NCBI GenBank assembly: GCA_946887085.1
Contig: CAMPKG010000081.1
Location: 1 to 11,267 of the forward strand
Reading direction: 5' to 3'
From: an uncultured Sphingobacteriales bacterium
GTDB lineage: Bacteria > Bacteroidota > Bacteroidia > Chitinophagales > Chitinophagaceae
DNA: 11,267 bases
The first letter of the stretch is position 1. Every line of letters begins with the position of its first letter. Below, one piece after another: positions 1 through 6,616 of the stretch. The notes under the pieces are model-generated. The model saw only the letters and a list, made by a program, of their open reading frames with translations, was not told where the DNA came from and searched no databases. Made by a program: the position numbers and the translations under genes.

Positions 1-338
1 CAGGAATCAACGGCTATGGCTGTCGCGACACAGCTGAAGCAACACTGGAAGTGTTTGGCGATGATGGAATTTTTGCGCCTACAGCTTTCAGTCCTAATGG
101 CGATGGCTTGAATGATTGCTATGGACTCATCATTACGGGCAATATCAGCAATTTCGAATTCCATATTTACAACCGCTGGGGTGAAGAGGTATTCGTCACC
201 AATGATCATAATGCCTGCTGGGACGGAAGGATAAAAGGCGAACTGCAAGGCCTGGGGGCCTACTATTATTTCTACAAAGCAAGGTCGCCATTGTGTGGCG
301 ACATTATACGCAAGGGCGATATCACACTGGTGCGTTAA
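1..338 (+). CDS. C-terminal end of a secreted protein with a T9SS type B (gliding-motility-associated, CHU_C-like) sorting domain; 5' truncated
   Basis: Only the last 111 or so codons are present; the reading frame is open to the left edge (first whole codon at base 3), so the start lies outside the window. The visible part reads as an end of an Ig/PKD-like repeat (Gly-Cys-Arg-Asp-Thr-Ala), then the hallmark block APTAFSPNGDGLND (bases about 78-119), then FEFHIYNRWGEEVF, CWDG and GAYYYFYKA, ending KGDITLVR. This order is that of the C-terminal domain used by the type IX secretion system to export proteins across the outer membrane and hold them at the surface (type B signal). Family members are usually large adhesin-like or repeat-rich proteins, so the missing part is probably long. 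What the protein binds or does cannot be told from this tail. The domain call is secure. Confidence 0.9.
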   Translation, partial: GINGYGCRDTAEATLEVFGDDGIFAPTAFSPNGDGLNDCYGLIITGNISNFEFHIYNRWGEEVFVTNDHNACWDGRIKGELQGLGAYYYFYKARSPLCGDIIRKGDITLVR

Positions 339-410
339 ACCGGTTGCCCGTCCGTCGAAAGGAAATACCGTTTTGTCAGGTTTGCCGATCTATTACAAGA
401 GTAACGGTAC

Positions 411-427
411 AGATTTTATACAAATCT
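411..427. promoter_or_regulatory. Short inverted repeat upstream of the cytochrome gene
   Basis: AGATTT at 411-416 and AAATCT at 422-427 form a perfect 6-bp inverted repeat around TATAC, ending 18 bp before the cytochrome start codon. The size and place would fit a dimeric regulator's operator or part of a promoter, but a short AT-rich repeat like this can arise by chance. I see no convincing TAnnTTTG box beside it. Confidence 0.2.
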
Positions 428-445
428 TTCGTCAACACAACACTC

Positions 446-892
446 ATGTTCGGTAAAAATAAAAAAGCGCTCATAATCATTGCCTTATCATTGGGCATGG
501 TCATAGCAGAGACTTCGGCGCATTTTCAAAAGGAGAATAAAGGCATTACTTACAGCAACCTCCGGGTATTGCCCCGCAACATCTCGCACGACGAGCTGAT
601 AGCTGTAATGCGCAGCTTCAGTGCAGCGCTTAATGTGAAATGCGGCTACTGCCACGTTGAGCTGCCGGGACAAAAAACTCCGGAAGGGCACCAGGCTCAC
701 AACTTCGCATCGGACGATAAAGAACACAAACGCATAGCCCGCCGTATGATGCGCATGACGGAAGACATCAACGAAAAGCTGGCCGATATCGGTGACAAAG
801 AATTTGAGAACATACAGTGTGCTACCTGCCACCGCGGACATACGCATCCCTCGCGCGGGCTGGATTCTGTATTTATGATACAGAGGAAATAG
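446..892 (+). CDS. Small diheme cytochrome c, photosynthetic reaction centre cytochrome c subunit family
   Basis: The product is 148 residues. The ATG at 446 is chosen because it gives a typical export signal (MFGKNKKALIIIALSLGMVI, then a likely cut after TSA near residue 25); the frame is open upstream to 293, but that extension has no signal character. Two CXXCH haem-attachment motifs are seen: CGYCH at residues 66-70 and CATCH at 125-129. Between them lies a charged stretch with the family's phrase FASDDKEHKRIARRM. The sequence LRVLPRNISHDELIAVM before the first haem is typical of small Bacteroidota proteins assigned to the reaction-centre-cytochrome family (PF02276). Despite that family name nothing here suggests photosynthesis; a periplasmic electron-transfer role is inferred. 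The gene ends 3 bp from the convergent M23 gene, with no terminator visible between. Electron donor and acceptor are unknown. Confidence 0.85.
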   Translation: MFGKNKKALIIIALSLGMVIAETSAHFQKENKGITYSNLRVLPRNISHDELIAVMRSFSAALNVKCGYCHVELPGQKTPEGHQAHNFASDDKEHKRIARRMMRMTEDINEKLADIGDKEFENIQCATCHRGHTHPSRGLDSVFMIQRK

Positions 893-895
893 AAC

Positions 896-2263
896 CTACC
901 GTGCTATTACCAGCTTTTGAATTGTTTTATGGCCGTGTATATCTATATGGACGAGGTACATTCCCACAGGCAGGTGGCTGATATCAATTGCCCCGGTTGT
1001 TAGCCGCCCAGGAGACAATACCGCACGCCCAAAAATATCACGGATGATCAGCTGTTGTATTTTTTCATAACATGGGACGGTGATCTTATTACTTGCCGGG
1101 TTTGGGTAGATATTAATGTGGTCATTATTGTCAATACTGGTGATGTCAAGCGTAGGGTCAGGCACCCAGAAATCGTGCACTACTTTATTGCCTTCCAATG
1201 TTGCTTCGTACCGCCATTTACCGTAGGCCGGCTGCACGGGCAACACGGTATCCCATATCATATAGCCTGAAGAAGACTGGCCTGCCAATGTATAGTCCCA
1301 TGTTTTGAACAATGCATTCGCTGCATCATACACTTCAAAATCGACGATTTTCGATGGAATCATGTCGCGCAGGTAAATCGCGAAATGAATGGTATCGTTC
1401 GCTTTGAATGTATCGCGCGTGTTGGTTACCGATGGCAGCGGACACGCATTATAAACCGGTGGTTTAGAGTGTGTCATCAGTGCATTTATCGTAAGGTCCC
1501 AGTAAGGCGTCTGGTTGTTCCACATATTGCCTGTAAGGCTGCACGATCCGGTATAGGGATCGACTGGTATGTTGTTTGCATCATGCACTTCAAAATGCAG
1601 GTGCGGCCCCGTTGACATACCGGAACTGCCGACAAGGCCAAGGTATTCGCCTGCCACCACTGTCGTTCCTATTTGTTTCGTCGTCAGCGATCCCGTTTTC
1701 ATATGGCCGTACCAGGTCACCGTGCCATCTGCGTGCTGCACATACACCGCGTTCCACTGAGTCGGGTTTACCCAGCTGCAGCTTTTGTCGGGAAAGCCAT
1801 CAGACTTGGCAATGATGGTGCCGTCCGCCGCCGCAACGATCTCCACCTGGTTGTCATCCATCATGTTCATCATGAAAGGGGCAAGGTACATGTCCACACC
1901 GCGGTGGCCGTCATAGGTGCGTCCTGCGCAGTTCCAGTCGTTGAGCTGGCCGCTTATTATGTATTTCTGGTCCATGAAGCCGCTGATGCCATAATAGCTG
2001 TTTGCCTTAAAGCCTGCAGCCTGCTTCAACGGCCAGTCGAACATCACCGCGGTAGTTTTTTTCTGCGCACCATCGGCGGGCAACATGCCCTGCGCTTTTA
2101 ACTGTGCTATGTTTTGCAGCAGCATATCTTCTATATCTGCACGTTGTTCGGGGCTTACACACAAGCCGGGCTGGGGAGCATATTCACCCTTTATTGCGGG
2201 CTCGACGTGTTGGGCAGTAGCCGTTACTGATGCAAATAACAGCAAGGGTATAAGTTGTTTCAT
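896..2263 (-). CDS. Secreted M23-family zinc metallopeptidase with T9SS type A sorting domain
   Basis: 455 residues. A signal peptide is clear (MKQLIPLLLFASVTATAQ, likely cut after residue 18). Residues about 115-240 form an M23 (LytM-like) domain: HRGVD gives the zinc ligands H120 and D124, YGHM supplies the conserved H187, and GPHLHFEVH supplies H221 and the third ligand H223. All key residues of an active enzyme are present. M23 enzymes cut glycyl or peptide cross-link bonds in peptidoglycan or other substrates. Residues about 285-370 look like a beta-sandwich region of unknown role. The last 80 residues (INIYPNPASNKITV, FGRAVLS, LPVGMYLVHI, KLVIAR) are a T9SS type A secretion tail, so the enzyme is probably exported to the surface or medium rather than kept in the periplasm. 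It could act on the cell's own wall, on other bacteria or on host or food protein; sequence alone cannot decide. Confidence 0.93.
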   Translation of the reverse strand: MKQLIPLLLFASVTATAQHVEPAIKGEYAPQPGLCVSPEQRADIEDMLLQNIAQLKAQGMLPADGAQKKTTAVMFDWPLKQAAGFKANSYYGISGFMDQKYIISGQLNDWNCAGRTYDGHRGVDMYLAPFMMNMMDDNQVEIVAAADGTIIAKSDGFPDKSCSWVNPTQWNAVYVQHADGTVTWYGHMKTGSLTTKQIGTTVVAGEYLGLVGSSGMSTGPHLHFEVHDANNIPVDPYTGSCSLTGNMWNNQTPYWDLTINALMTHSKPPVYNACPLPSVTNTRDTFKANDTIHFAIYLRDMIPSKIVDFEVYDAANALFKTWDYTLAGQSSSGYMIWDTVLPVQPAYGKWRYEATLEGNKVVHDFWVPDPTLDITSIDNNDHINIYPNPASNKITVPCYEKIQQLIIRDIFGRAVLSPGRLTTGAIDISHLPVGMYLVHIDIHGHKTIQKLVIAR

Positions 2264-2324
2264 AAGGTTTTTTTTTGATCAGGCAGATATCGCCCCCAGT
2301 ATGTTATCATCTAATATAAAACAA

Positions 2325-2350
2325 AAAAAGCGGCAGGTGTGCCGCTTTTT
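2325..2350 (-). terminator. Rho-independent terminator-like hairpin in the divergent M23/ClC spacer
   Basis: A perfect 11-bp stem: AAAAAGCGGCA at 2325-2335, loop GGTG at 2336-2339, TGCCGCTTTTT at 2340-2350. Read on the minus strand the stem is followed by a longer T run (complement of the A run 2323-2329, then TGTTTT), so it would work best for leftward transcripts; on the plus strand only the five stem T residues follow. Neither flanking gene ends here: M23 starts at 2263 going left and ClC starts at 2542 going right. It may end an unannotated short leftward RNA from 2351-2541, or be a 5'-leader attenuator of the M23 gene. The rest of the spacer (2264-2541) holds a perfect 10-bp palindrome (2444-2453) and the ClC promoter box. 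Confidence 0.6.
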
Positions 2351-2492
2351 GATCACCAAGGGCCGGCCGATGCGCTCAGGTGCCCGTGGGCTGCCATTGC
2401 TATTGAACATCCATATTTGCCTGACTTTCACTATGATAAATATGCAGGCCTGCTTAAGATGGTTTTAATCTCACAGGCGCATAAACAAGCGC

Positions 2493-2500
2493 TAACTTTG
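2493..2500 (+). promoter_or_regulatory. Bacteroidota -7 promoter box upstream of the ClC gene
   Basis: TAACTTTG matches the TAnnTTTG -7 consensus of the Bacteroidota housekeeping sigma factor exactly. It lies 41 bp before the ClC start codon, which would give a leader of roughly 35 bases. No TTTG is present at the usual 19-21 bp upstream distance, so the -33 element is weak or missing. Confidence 0.5.
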
Positions 2501-2541
2501 CGGCGCCAATACGTTCTTCTTCCATTTATTCTTAGCATTCC

Positions 2542-4413
2542 ATGGCGGATACCACTGATCGCAAACAAAGAAATTCAATCCCGGTTTCTACCATCCTGGG
2601 TGCCGCTCCCGAACCCAATGAAAAAAGCATAGATACAGGCAGGGTGTTTTCACTGAGCTTACAAGCCATCATCAATGCTATAGTCATCGGCCTTATTGCA
2701 AAAGTTCTTGTCGCACTGATATCGTTGATAACAAATCTGTCTTTTTACGGCAAATTATCTCTTGAAGAAAGTTCGCCTGCACAGCATAGCCTCGGACTAT
2801 TTGTGATAGTGGTTCCAATAATAGGTGCGCTCATCGTCGGTATAATGGCAAGGTTCGGCTCTGCCGCGATCCGGGGGCATGGCATACCTGAGGCTATGGA
2901 GCAAGTGCTTGTCAATGAAAGCAAGATCAAGCCGGCGATCACTTTTTTAAAACCCGTTTCCGCAGCTATCTCCATAGGCACCGGCGGGCCGTTTGGTTCC
3001 GAAGGACCGATCATAGCAACCGGGGGAGCCTTCGGTTCTTTCATCGGGCAGATCAGGCGGGTGACTGCCAATGAGCGAAAGATATTACTTGCTGCAGGTG
3101 CTACCGCAGGTATGTCCGCTATCTTCGGCACGCCGATAGCCGCTGTGCTGCTCGCTATTGAACTATTATTGTTTGAATTCTCGCCTCGTTCCATCATTCC
3201 CGTTGCGTTGGCCTGCGCTACCGGTGCCGCCATGCATTTTGTTCTGTTTGGCACCGAGCCTGTTTTCGCTATGCCATATATCGACGAGCCAACCAGCATT
3301 GCGGTAGTTACTTACGTCATATTGGGCACGCTGATAGGCGTTGCGGCTGTCGCAGTATCAAAAAGCGTTTACATCATCGAAGACCTTTTTGAGAAACTGC
3401 CCATCCACTGGATGTGGTGGCCGGCTATAGGTGCGGTGGCTGTGGGTGTCGTTGGTTACTTCGCTCCCAATACTTTGGGAGTAGGGTATAGCAATATCTC
3501 TTACCTGCTGACGGGCGATGTTTCGCTGCGTATTGTATTGTCTCTTTGTTTTCTGAAATTCCTTTCCTGGTCTTTTTCACTGGGCAGCGGCACGTCGGGC
3601 GGCACACTGGCGCCTTTGCTTACCATCGGTGGTGCATTAGGTGGCTTGCTGGGGATGCTTACTATGTATCTCTTTCCCGGCAGCGAAGTGAACATGGCTA
3701 CCTGTGCACTCATAGGTATGGCAGCCATGTTCGCGGGTGCATCTCGTGCTTTGCTTACTTCCATACTCTTTGCACTGGAGACAACCATGCAGCCGCATGG
3801 CATGTTGCCTTTGCTTGGCGCCTGCACTGCATCTTATTTTGTTTCTTTCTTCCTGATGAAGGGGAGTATCATGACCGAGAAGATACAGCGCAGGGGTATC
3901 CTCACGCCCGACTCCTACGAGCCCGATATACTCCAAAGGATGAATGTGGATAGTGTAATGAACACCGCTCCCCACGTCATCAGTGTCGACAATACGGTAA
4001 AAGAAGTACGCGAATGGATCAAGGACCGCAGTTCTGAACAGGCGCTGATCACTGCCTTTATTATTGTTGATGAAGGCCAGCAACTGAAAGGTATCGTCAG
4101 CCGTAAAGATATTTTCAACAAAGAATATGACGATGCTGCGCCGATAGTAGAATTAGCTGCGCCAACTACACATTATATATACCCCGAGAACCGACTGAGC
4201 CTGGCTGTTGACATCATGAGCAAGCAGGCGCTCGACATGCTCCCCGTCATTGAACACGAAACAAAAAAAGTAGCCGGCTCACTTACACACCAGGAAATTT
4301 TCACCGCTTATAGCAACCGCCGCCACGAACAAGAAACAACCGGCCGCTCCATTTCATTAAGATATAAAGGTGCGAGGATGATCGTGAGAGGGAAGCAAAT
4401 GATGAGGGAGTAG
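2542..4413 (+). CDS. ClC-family chloride channel or H+/Cl- antiporter with C-terminal CBS pair
   Basis: 623 residues, inner-membrane protein expected to work as a dimer. After a hydrophilic N-terminus (1-35), hydrophobic segments run from about 36 to 440. The three ClC signature loops are present: RGHGIPE at 111-117 (GSGIP position), GSEGP at 152-156 with the gating glutamate E154, and GTSGGTLAP at 350-358 (GxFxP position). The C-terminal part holds two CBS repeats (about 470-527 and 536-590), which in this family often sense adenine nucleotides. The proton-path glutamate of E. coli ClC (E203) aligns with L208, just after conserved E207, and the anion-coordinating serine of GSGIP is a histidine. 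Many large bacterial ClC proteins share GHGIP, so that is not unique. Whether it is a passive channel or an exchanger cannot be settled by reading. Likely roles are anion balance, acid or osmotic stress. It is transcribed alone, converging on the next gene 19 bp away. Confidence 0.93.
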   Translation: MADTTDRKQRNSIPVSTILGAAPEPNEKSIDTGRVFSLSLQAIINAIVIGLIAKVLVALISLITNLSFYGKLSLEESSPAQHSLGLFVIVVPIIGALIVGIMARFGSAAIRGHGIPEAMEQVLVNESKIKPAITFLKPVSAAISIGTGGPFGSEGPIIATGGAFGSFIGQIRRVTANERKILLAAGATAGMSAIFGTPIAAVLLAIELLLFEFSPRSIIPVALACATGAAMHFVLFGTEPVFAMPYIDEPTSIAVVTYVILGTLIGVAAVAVSKSVYIIEDLFEKLPIHWMWWPAIGAVAVGVVGYFAPNTLGVGYSNISYLLTGDVSLRIVLSLCFLKFLSWSFSLGSGTSGGTLAPLLTIGGALGGLLGMLTMYLFPGSEVNMATCALIGMAAMFAGASRALLTSILFALETTMQPHGMLPLLGACTASYFVSFFLMKGSIMTEKIQRRGILTPDSYEPDILQRMNVDSVMNTAPHVISVDNTVKEVREWIKDRSSEQALITAFIIVDEGQQLKGIVSRKDIFNKEYDDAAPIVELAAPTTHYIYPENRLSLAVDIMSKQALDMLPVIEHETKKVAGSLTHQEIFTAYSNRRHEQETTGRSISLRYKGARMIVRGKQMMRE

Positions 4414-4432
4414 TATTTGGTTTGTCGAAGTT

Positions 4433-5098
4433 CTATTCTGATACTTTCGGCTTGCCGTCTGCACTTCCAAACAGTCGGGCGCTTAATCCGACGGTCACGG
4501 GAAAATAGAAGGCGATGTATTTAAAGCCTTCCATGTATATGGGCGCTCTGGCTGCGACTTCGCCATGAAGTGCGAATGTGTTATTAAAATGATACCGGGC
4601 GCCTACTTGAATCCCGGTCAGCAAACCATGTACTAGTATATTGACTGTTTGTGGAGAATTTGGCGTATGCCAATGTAAAGATGTTCCATGGTCTATATAT
4701 ACATCTCTTCTGACAGCCTCGCCGATGTCGAACCCTATGAGTGCGCCTGAATATAATTGAATGTTGGATGCTACAGGAAATTTATAGTTTCCGATTAGGG
4801 AAAGTGAATAGTAGTTTGCCTGTGTAAATAACTTCTTACTGGCGGGCTTCATGAAATGGCTATTGTACTTGGTTGTATTGATACCTTTCCCACTATATTT
4901 ACCGGCCTCAAAGGCAAGCCCGGCTTCTATACGTTTAAAGCCCAATAGAGTCCTTGCCCCAAGTGCATAAATGTCCCCATCTCTGAAATATTGACCACCC
5001 GTTCGGGGATTAATACCTATGTGTGCTGCAAAACGGAATTCCTGTGATTGGCACAAGGCGGGCACTAGCGCCAGCAGTAGTAATAGAGCTTTTTTCAT
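4433..5098 (-). CDS. Putative outer-membrane beta-barrel protein of unknown function
   Basis: 221 residues from the ATG at 5098. An in-frame ATG exists at 5158, but starting at 5098 puts a good signal peptide (MKKALLLLLALVPALCQSQ) at the N-terminus, so the later start is preferred. The mature protein alternates polar and hydrophobic residues in short strands, such as YYSLSLIGNYKF (97-108), IQLYSGALIGFDIG, LLTGIQVGARYHF and YFPVTVGLSARLF near the end, with Gly and aromatic residues at strand ends. That pattern suits a small 8- to 10-strand barrel like those common in Bacteroidota. I recognise no named family or active site. It converges with the ClC gene and its own upstream side faces a 410-bp spacer. 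A structural or porin-like role is inference only. Confidence 0.7.
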   Translation of the reverse strand: MKKALLLLLALVPALCQSQEFRFAAHIGINPRTGGQYFRDGDIYALGARTLLGFKRIEAGLAFEAGKYSGKGINTTKYNSHFMKPASKKLFTQANYYSLSLIGNYKFPVASNIQLYSGALIGFDIGEAVRRDVYIDHGTSLHWHTPNSPQTVNILVHGLLTGIQVGARYHFNNTFALHGEVAARAPIYMEGFKYIAFYFPVTVGLSARLFGSADGKPKVSE

Positions 5099-5115
5099 TT
5101 TGTGTGTTGAGGCCG

Positions 5116-5149
5116 TAAAAATAATAGCAAATGATGGATGCGACAACAA
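5116..5149 (-). promoter_or_regulatory. Possible promoter of the beta-barrel gene
   Basis: On the minus strand, TATTTTTA (5116-5123) is a near match to TAnnTTTG, and TTG triplets (5144-5149) lie 20 bp upstream, the expected spacing. Transcription would start about 10 bases before the ATG at 5098. The last base of the -7 box is not the usual G, so this is tentative. Confidence 0.35.
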
Positions 5150-5242
5150 CGCCATCATTCCTTCACCAGTTCCCCGATCTCTCCCATCATCCCATCGTTG
5201 TTCGGGATGTTCTGAAAGGCATCTCGAACTGTCTATAAAAAG

Positions 5243-5257
5243 CCGTTTTATAAACGG
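5243..5257. repeat. CCGTT-type palindrome, copy 1
   Basis: CCGTTTTATAAACGG has a 6-bp stem CCGTTT/AAACGG around a 3-base centre. Its outer half-sites match those of the palindrome at 5426-5440. Confidence 0.4.
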
Positions 5258-5425
5258 AATTCAAGGACATGTAGTCTAACCAAAATAGCTTAGCTCCAGC
5301 AAACCATTACGATCGTAAATCTCGTGCACAGCGCCGGTATCATCGACATGGAGCAGCCTATTTGTACAACAGCTATTCTCGCTGTTTGGCTATGAATATA
5401 TGGCAGGCTTTTGAAATTATGAAGT

Positions 5426-5440
5426 CCGTTCTCAGAACGG
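5426..5440. repeat. CCGTT-type palindrome, copy 2
   Basis: CCGTTCTCAGAACGG is a perfect 7-bp inverted repeat around one central C. It shares CCGTT...AACGG with the palindrome at 5243-5257, 183 bp away. The pair could be binding sites for one dimeric protein, remnants of one repeat family, or chance. Confidence 0.4.
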
Positions 5441-5508
5441 CGCTTTATTTGGTATTCCGGATGCCCGGTGGAACACCCGGAACAACGGGGGGAACCATGC
5501 TACTTCGA

Positions 5509-5955
5509 TCATTTTATTTCAGCACCGTAAGTCTTGCCAAATTCTTGCTCTAAATAATTAGCAATAATAGAACTATACTTAACAATTTGTTTGTTTGTCA
5601 GTTTAAGCGGTGGAATTGATTTTAAAAATTCTTCGATGACTTCTTTTGGATTTGAAGTGCCATCATTTTCAAAAATATAAATTCTACTATCATTGTAAAT
5701 AAATATTCGTCTCGGAAAATGCGGTCCTTGACCTTGAAAAGAATAGATACCGTCTTTAAAAATAAAATCCTTTCTATTTGATAGATTAAAAACGTTTTTT
5801 CCTGCGTTTGCATTTTCAGCTCGGGTATACGCCTTTTCCAACTTATTAACAATGCTATCAGGCACTGCTACATATTGAAACAGATTTGCTTTTTGTGAAT
5901 AGACACATCTTTGAAAACTCATGACGATTAATAGTAACAATAATCCTTTTTTCAT
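5509..5955 (-). CDS. Small secreted protein of unknown function, AT-rich gene
   Basis: 148 residues. The N-terminus MKKGLLLLLIVMSFQRCVYSQ is a signal peptide; the cut is probably near residue 20. A cysteine at 17 is present but the surrounding residues (SFQRC) do not make a good lipobox, so export to the periplasm or beyond is more likely than a lipoprotein. The mature part is mixed helix and strand: a lysine- and alanine-rich helix (34-53), strand-like RRIFIYNDSRIYIFENDG (82-99), then a helix and a C-terminal helix (NKQIVKYSSIIANYLEQEF). I recognise no family. Base composition differs sharply from its neighbours: sampled 60-base lines are about 23-32% G+C, against about 55% in carA. That, with gene-poor spacers on both sides, hints at recent arrival or an orphan gene under weak selection. 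No clear promoter is visible on its upstream side. Confidence 0.7.
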   Translation of the reverse strand: MKKGLLLLLIVMSFQRCVYSQKANLFQYVAVPDSIVNKLEKAYTRAENANAGKNVFNLSNRKDFIFKDGIYSFQGQGPHFPRRIFIYNDSRIYIFENDGTSNPKEVIEEFLKSIPPLKLTNKQIVKYSSIIANYLEQEFGKTYGAEIK

Positions 5956-6018
5956 GTTTACTCATTTTGACTTTTGGAATGGTCTATTTTTCGTTTCTTT
6001 TAGCCTAAGATAAACGTT

Positions 6019-6050
6019 TTTGGTTATATTGATGATTTGTAGTATATTTG
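6019..6050 (+). promoter_or_regulatory. Consensus Bacteroidota promoter without a recognised downstream gene
   Basis: TTTG at 6019-6022 and TATATTTG at 6043-6050 are separated by 20 bp, an exact match to the TTTG-N19-21-TAnnTTTG pattern known for Bacteroidota. Transcription would begin near 6057. It is the best promoter in the window by sequence, yet no convincing coding region follows for over 600 bp. Confidence 0.6.
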
Positions 6051-6056
6051 TTGTGG

Positions 6057-6300
6057 TAGACTGCTTGCTCCAGCAGCGGTGATTGAACGTGCTAAACTCC
6101 CGGACACCTAACAAGCGCTGTCGGTCCCTTCAGGAGATATATTCGCAAGGTTGTTTTATTTATTTGGAGCTCATGAGATCGCTTGCGCTTAGTTCTCACT
6201 GCGTTCGATATGACGACCCTCATTGGGACTCTCGCGGTAAATCATCAAAATCTATTGATCGGGGTCCCAAACAAACGTTATCAATTTAAAATGACACTAT
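6057..6300 (+). ncRNA. Candidate structured non-coding transcript
   Basis: This stretch begins where the promoter at 6019-6050 should start transcription. The first bases form a hairpin (CTGCT 6061-6065 with AGCAG 6072-6076). Further on TTGGGAC (6223-6229) pairs with GTCCCAA (6264-6270), enclosing a smaller ATCA/TGAT stem (6244-6247 with 6256-6259). I see no match to tmRNA, RNase P RNA, SRP RNA or a tRNA. A 6S-like or regulatory RNA, or simply the carA leader, are all possible. There is no clear terminator with a T run. The call is inference from promoter and pairing only. Confidence 0.25.
6174..6214 (-). repeat. Bacteroidota-type interspersed palindromic element
   Basis: Read on the minus strand this begins GTCATATCGAACGCAGTGAG and ends with GCGCAAGCGATCTCA. 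That is the style of the intergenic element known in many Bacteroidota genomes, which runs GTCATTTCGA-C-G-AG-GAGAAATCT, with GAGAAC and GATCTC as imperfect pairing arms. Only one copy lies in this window, so membership of a repeat family rests on my recall of the motif. Confidence 0.5.
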
Positions 6301-6364
6301 ATGAACCTAAATCCTTCACCAGCAAGCAATACCAGCGGAAATGATGCGACAACGCACCATGGTT

Positions 6365-6378
6365 GTTTTTCGAAAAAC
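6365..6378. repeat. Perfect 14-base palindrome
   Basis: GTTTTTCGAAAAAC reads the same on both strands. It is immediately followed by ACTGGAATC (6379-6387), which occurs again at 6440-6448 just before the next hairpin. It could be a protein-binding site or part of a degraded repeat. Confidence 0.35.
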
Positions 6379-6446
6379 ACTGGAATCGACACTTTTATTA
6401 TCATTTTCAGGGTACTTGCCGGTTACGACACGCCTCGGAACTGGAA

Positions 6447-6462
6447 TCCCGCACTTGCGGGA
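6447..6462. repeat. GC-rich hairpin of REP-like form
   Basis: TCCCGC (6447-6452) pairs with GCGGGA (6457-6462) around a 4-base loop. No T run follows, so it is not a typical terminator. It resembles the short GC-rich palindromes scattered between genes in many bacteria. Confidence 0.4.
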
Positions 6463-6616
6463 GAACAGTTTGCATCGCGCGGGGGGAGAACCATAGTCCA
6501 AAAATCCTTACAAACTGTAACATTTTCGAGACCAAACTCTCTCCTGTACTGCAATACAGCCGAAAGCCGCTTTTTGGGTCAGCATACTAGATGCACGAAG
6601 ACAAATGTGGAAAACC

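Larger units (their letters stand above)
5099..5508. other. Gene-poor spacer with two related palindromes and a decayed-looking reading frame
   Basis: No intact gene is supported here. On the minus strand 5276-5389 is open for 37 codons and includes the protein-like phrase LLHVDDTGAVHEIYDRNGLL, but it has no start codon and stops on both sides; it may be a remnant of a repeat-type protein or chance. The stretch 5455-5482 carries TTCCGG and CCGGAA as an inverted repeat in a GC-rich patch. Two similar palindromes are listed separately. Nothing resembles a tRNA, rRNA or transposase. Confidence 0.45.

Noticed and set aside
293..445. N-terminal extension of the cytochrome gene
   Set aside because: The extension overlaps the end of the preceding gene and lacks signal-peptide character; the start at 446 places a clean export signal first.
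2339..2632. 97-codon open frame upstream of and overlapping the ClC gene
   Set aside because: It would start with GTG inside the terminator-like hairpin, crosses the ClC promoter box and overlaps the ClC start in another frame.
5099..5158. Upstream in-frame ATG start for the beta-barrel gene
   Set aside because: It would bury the signal peptide 20 residues inside the protein; the start at 5098 gives a normal signal sequence.
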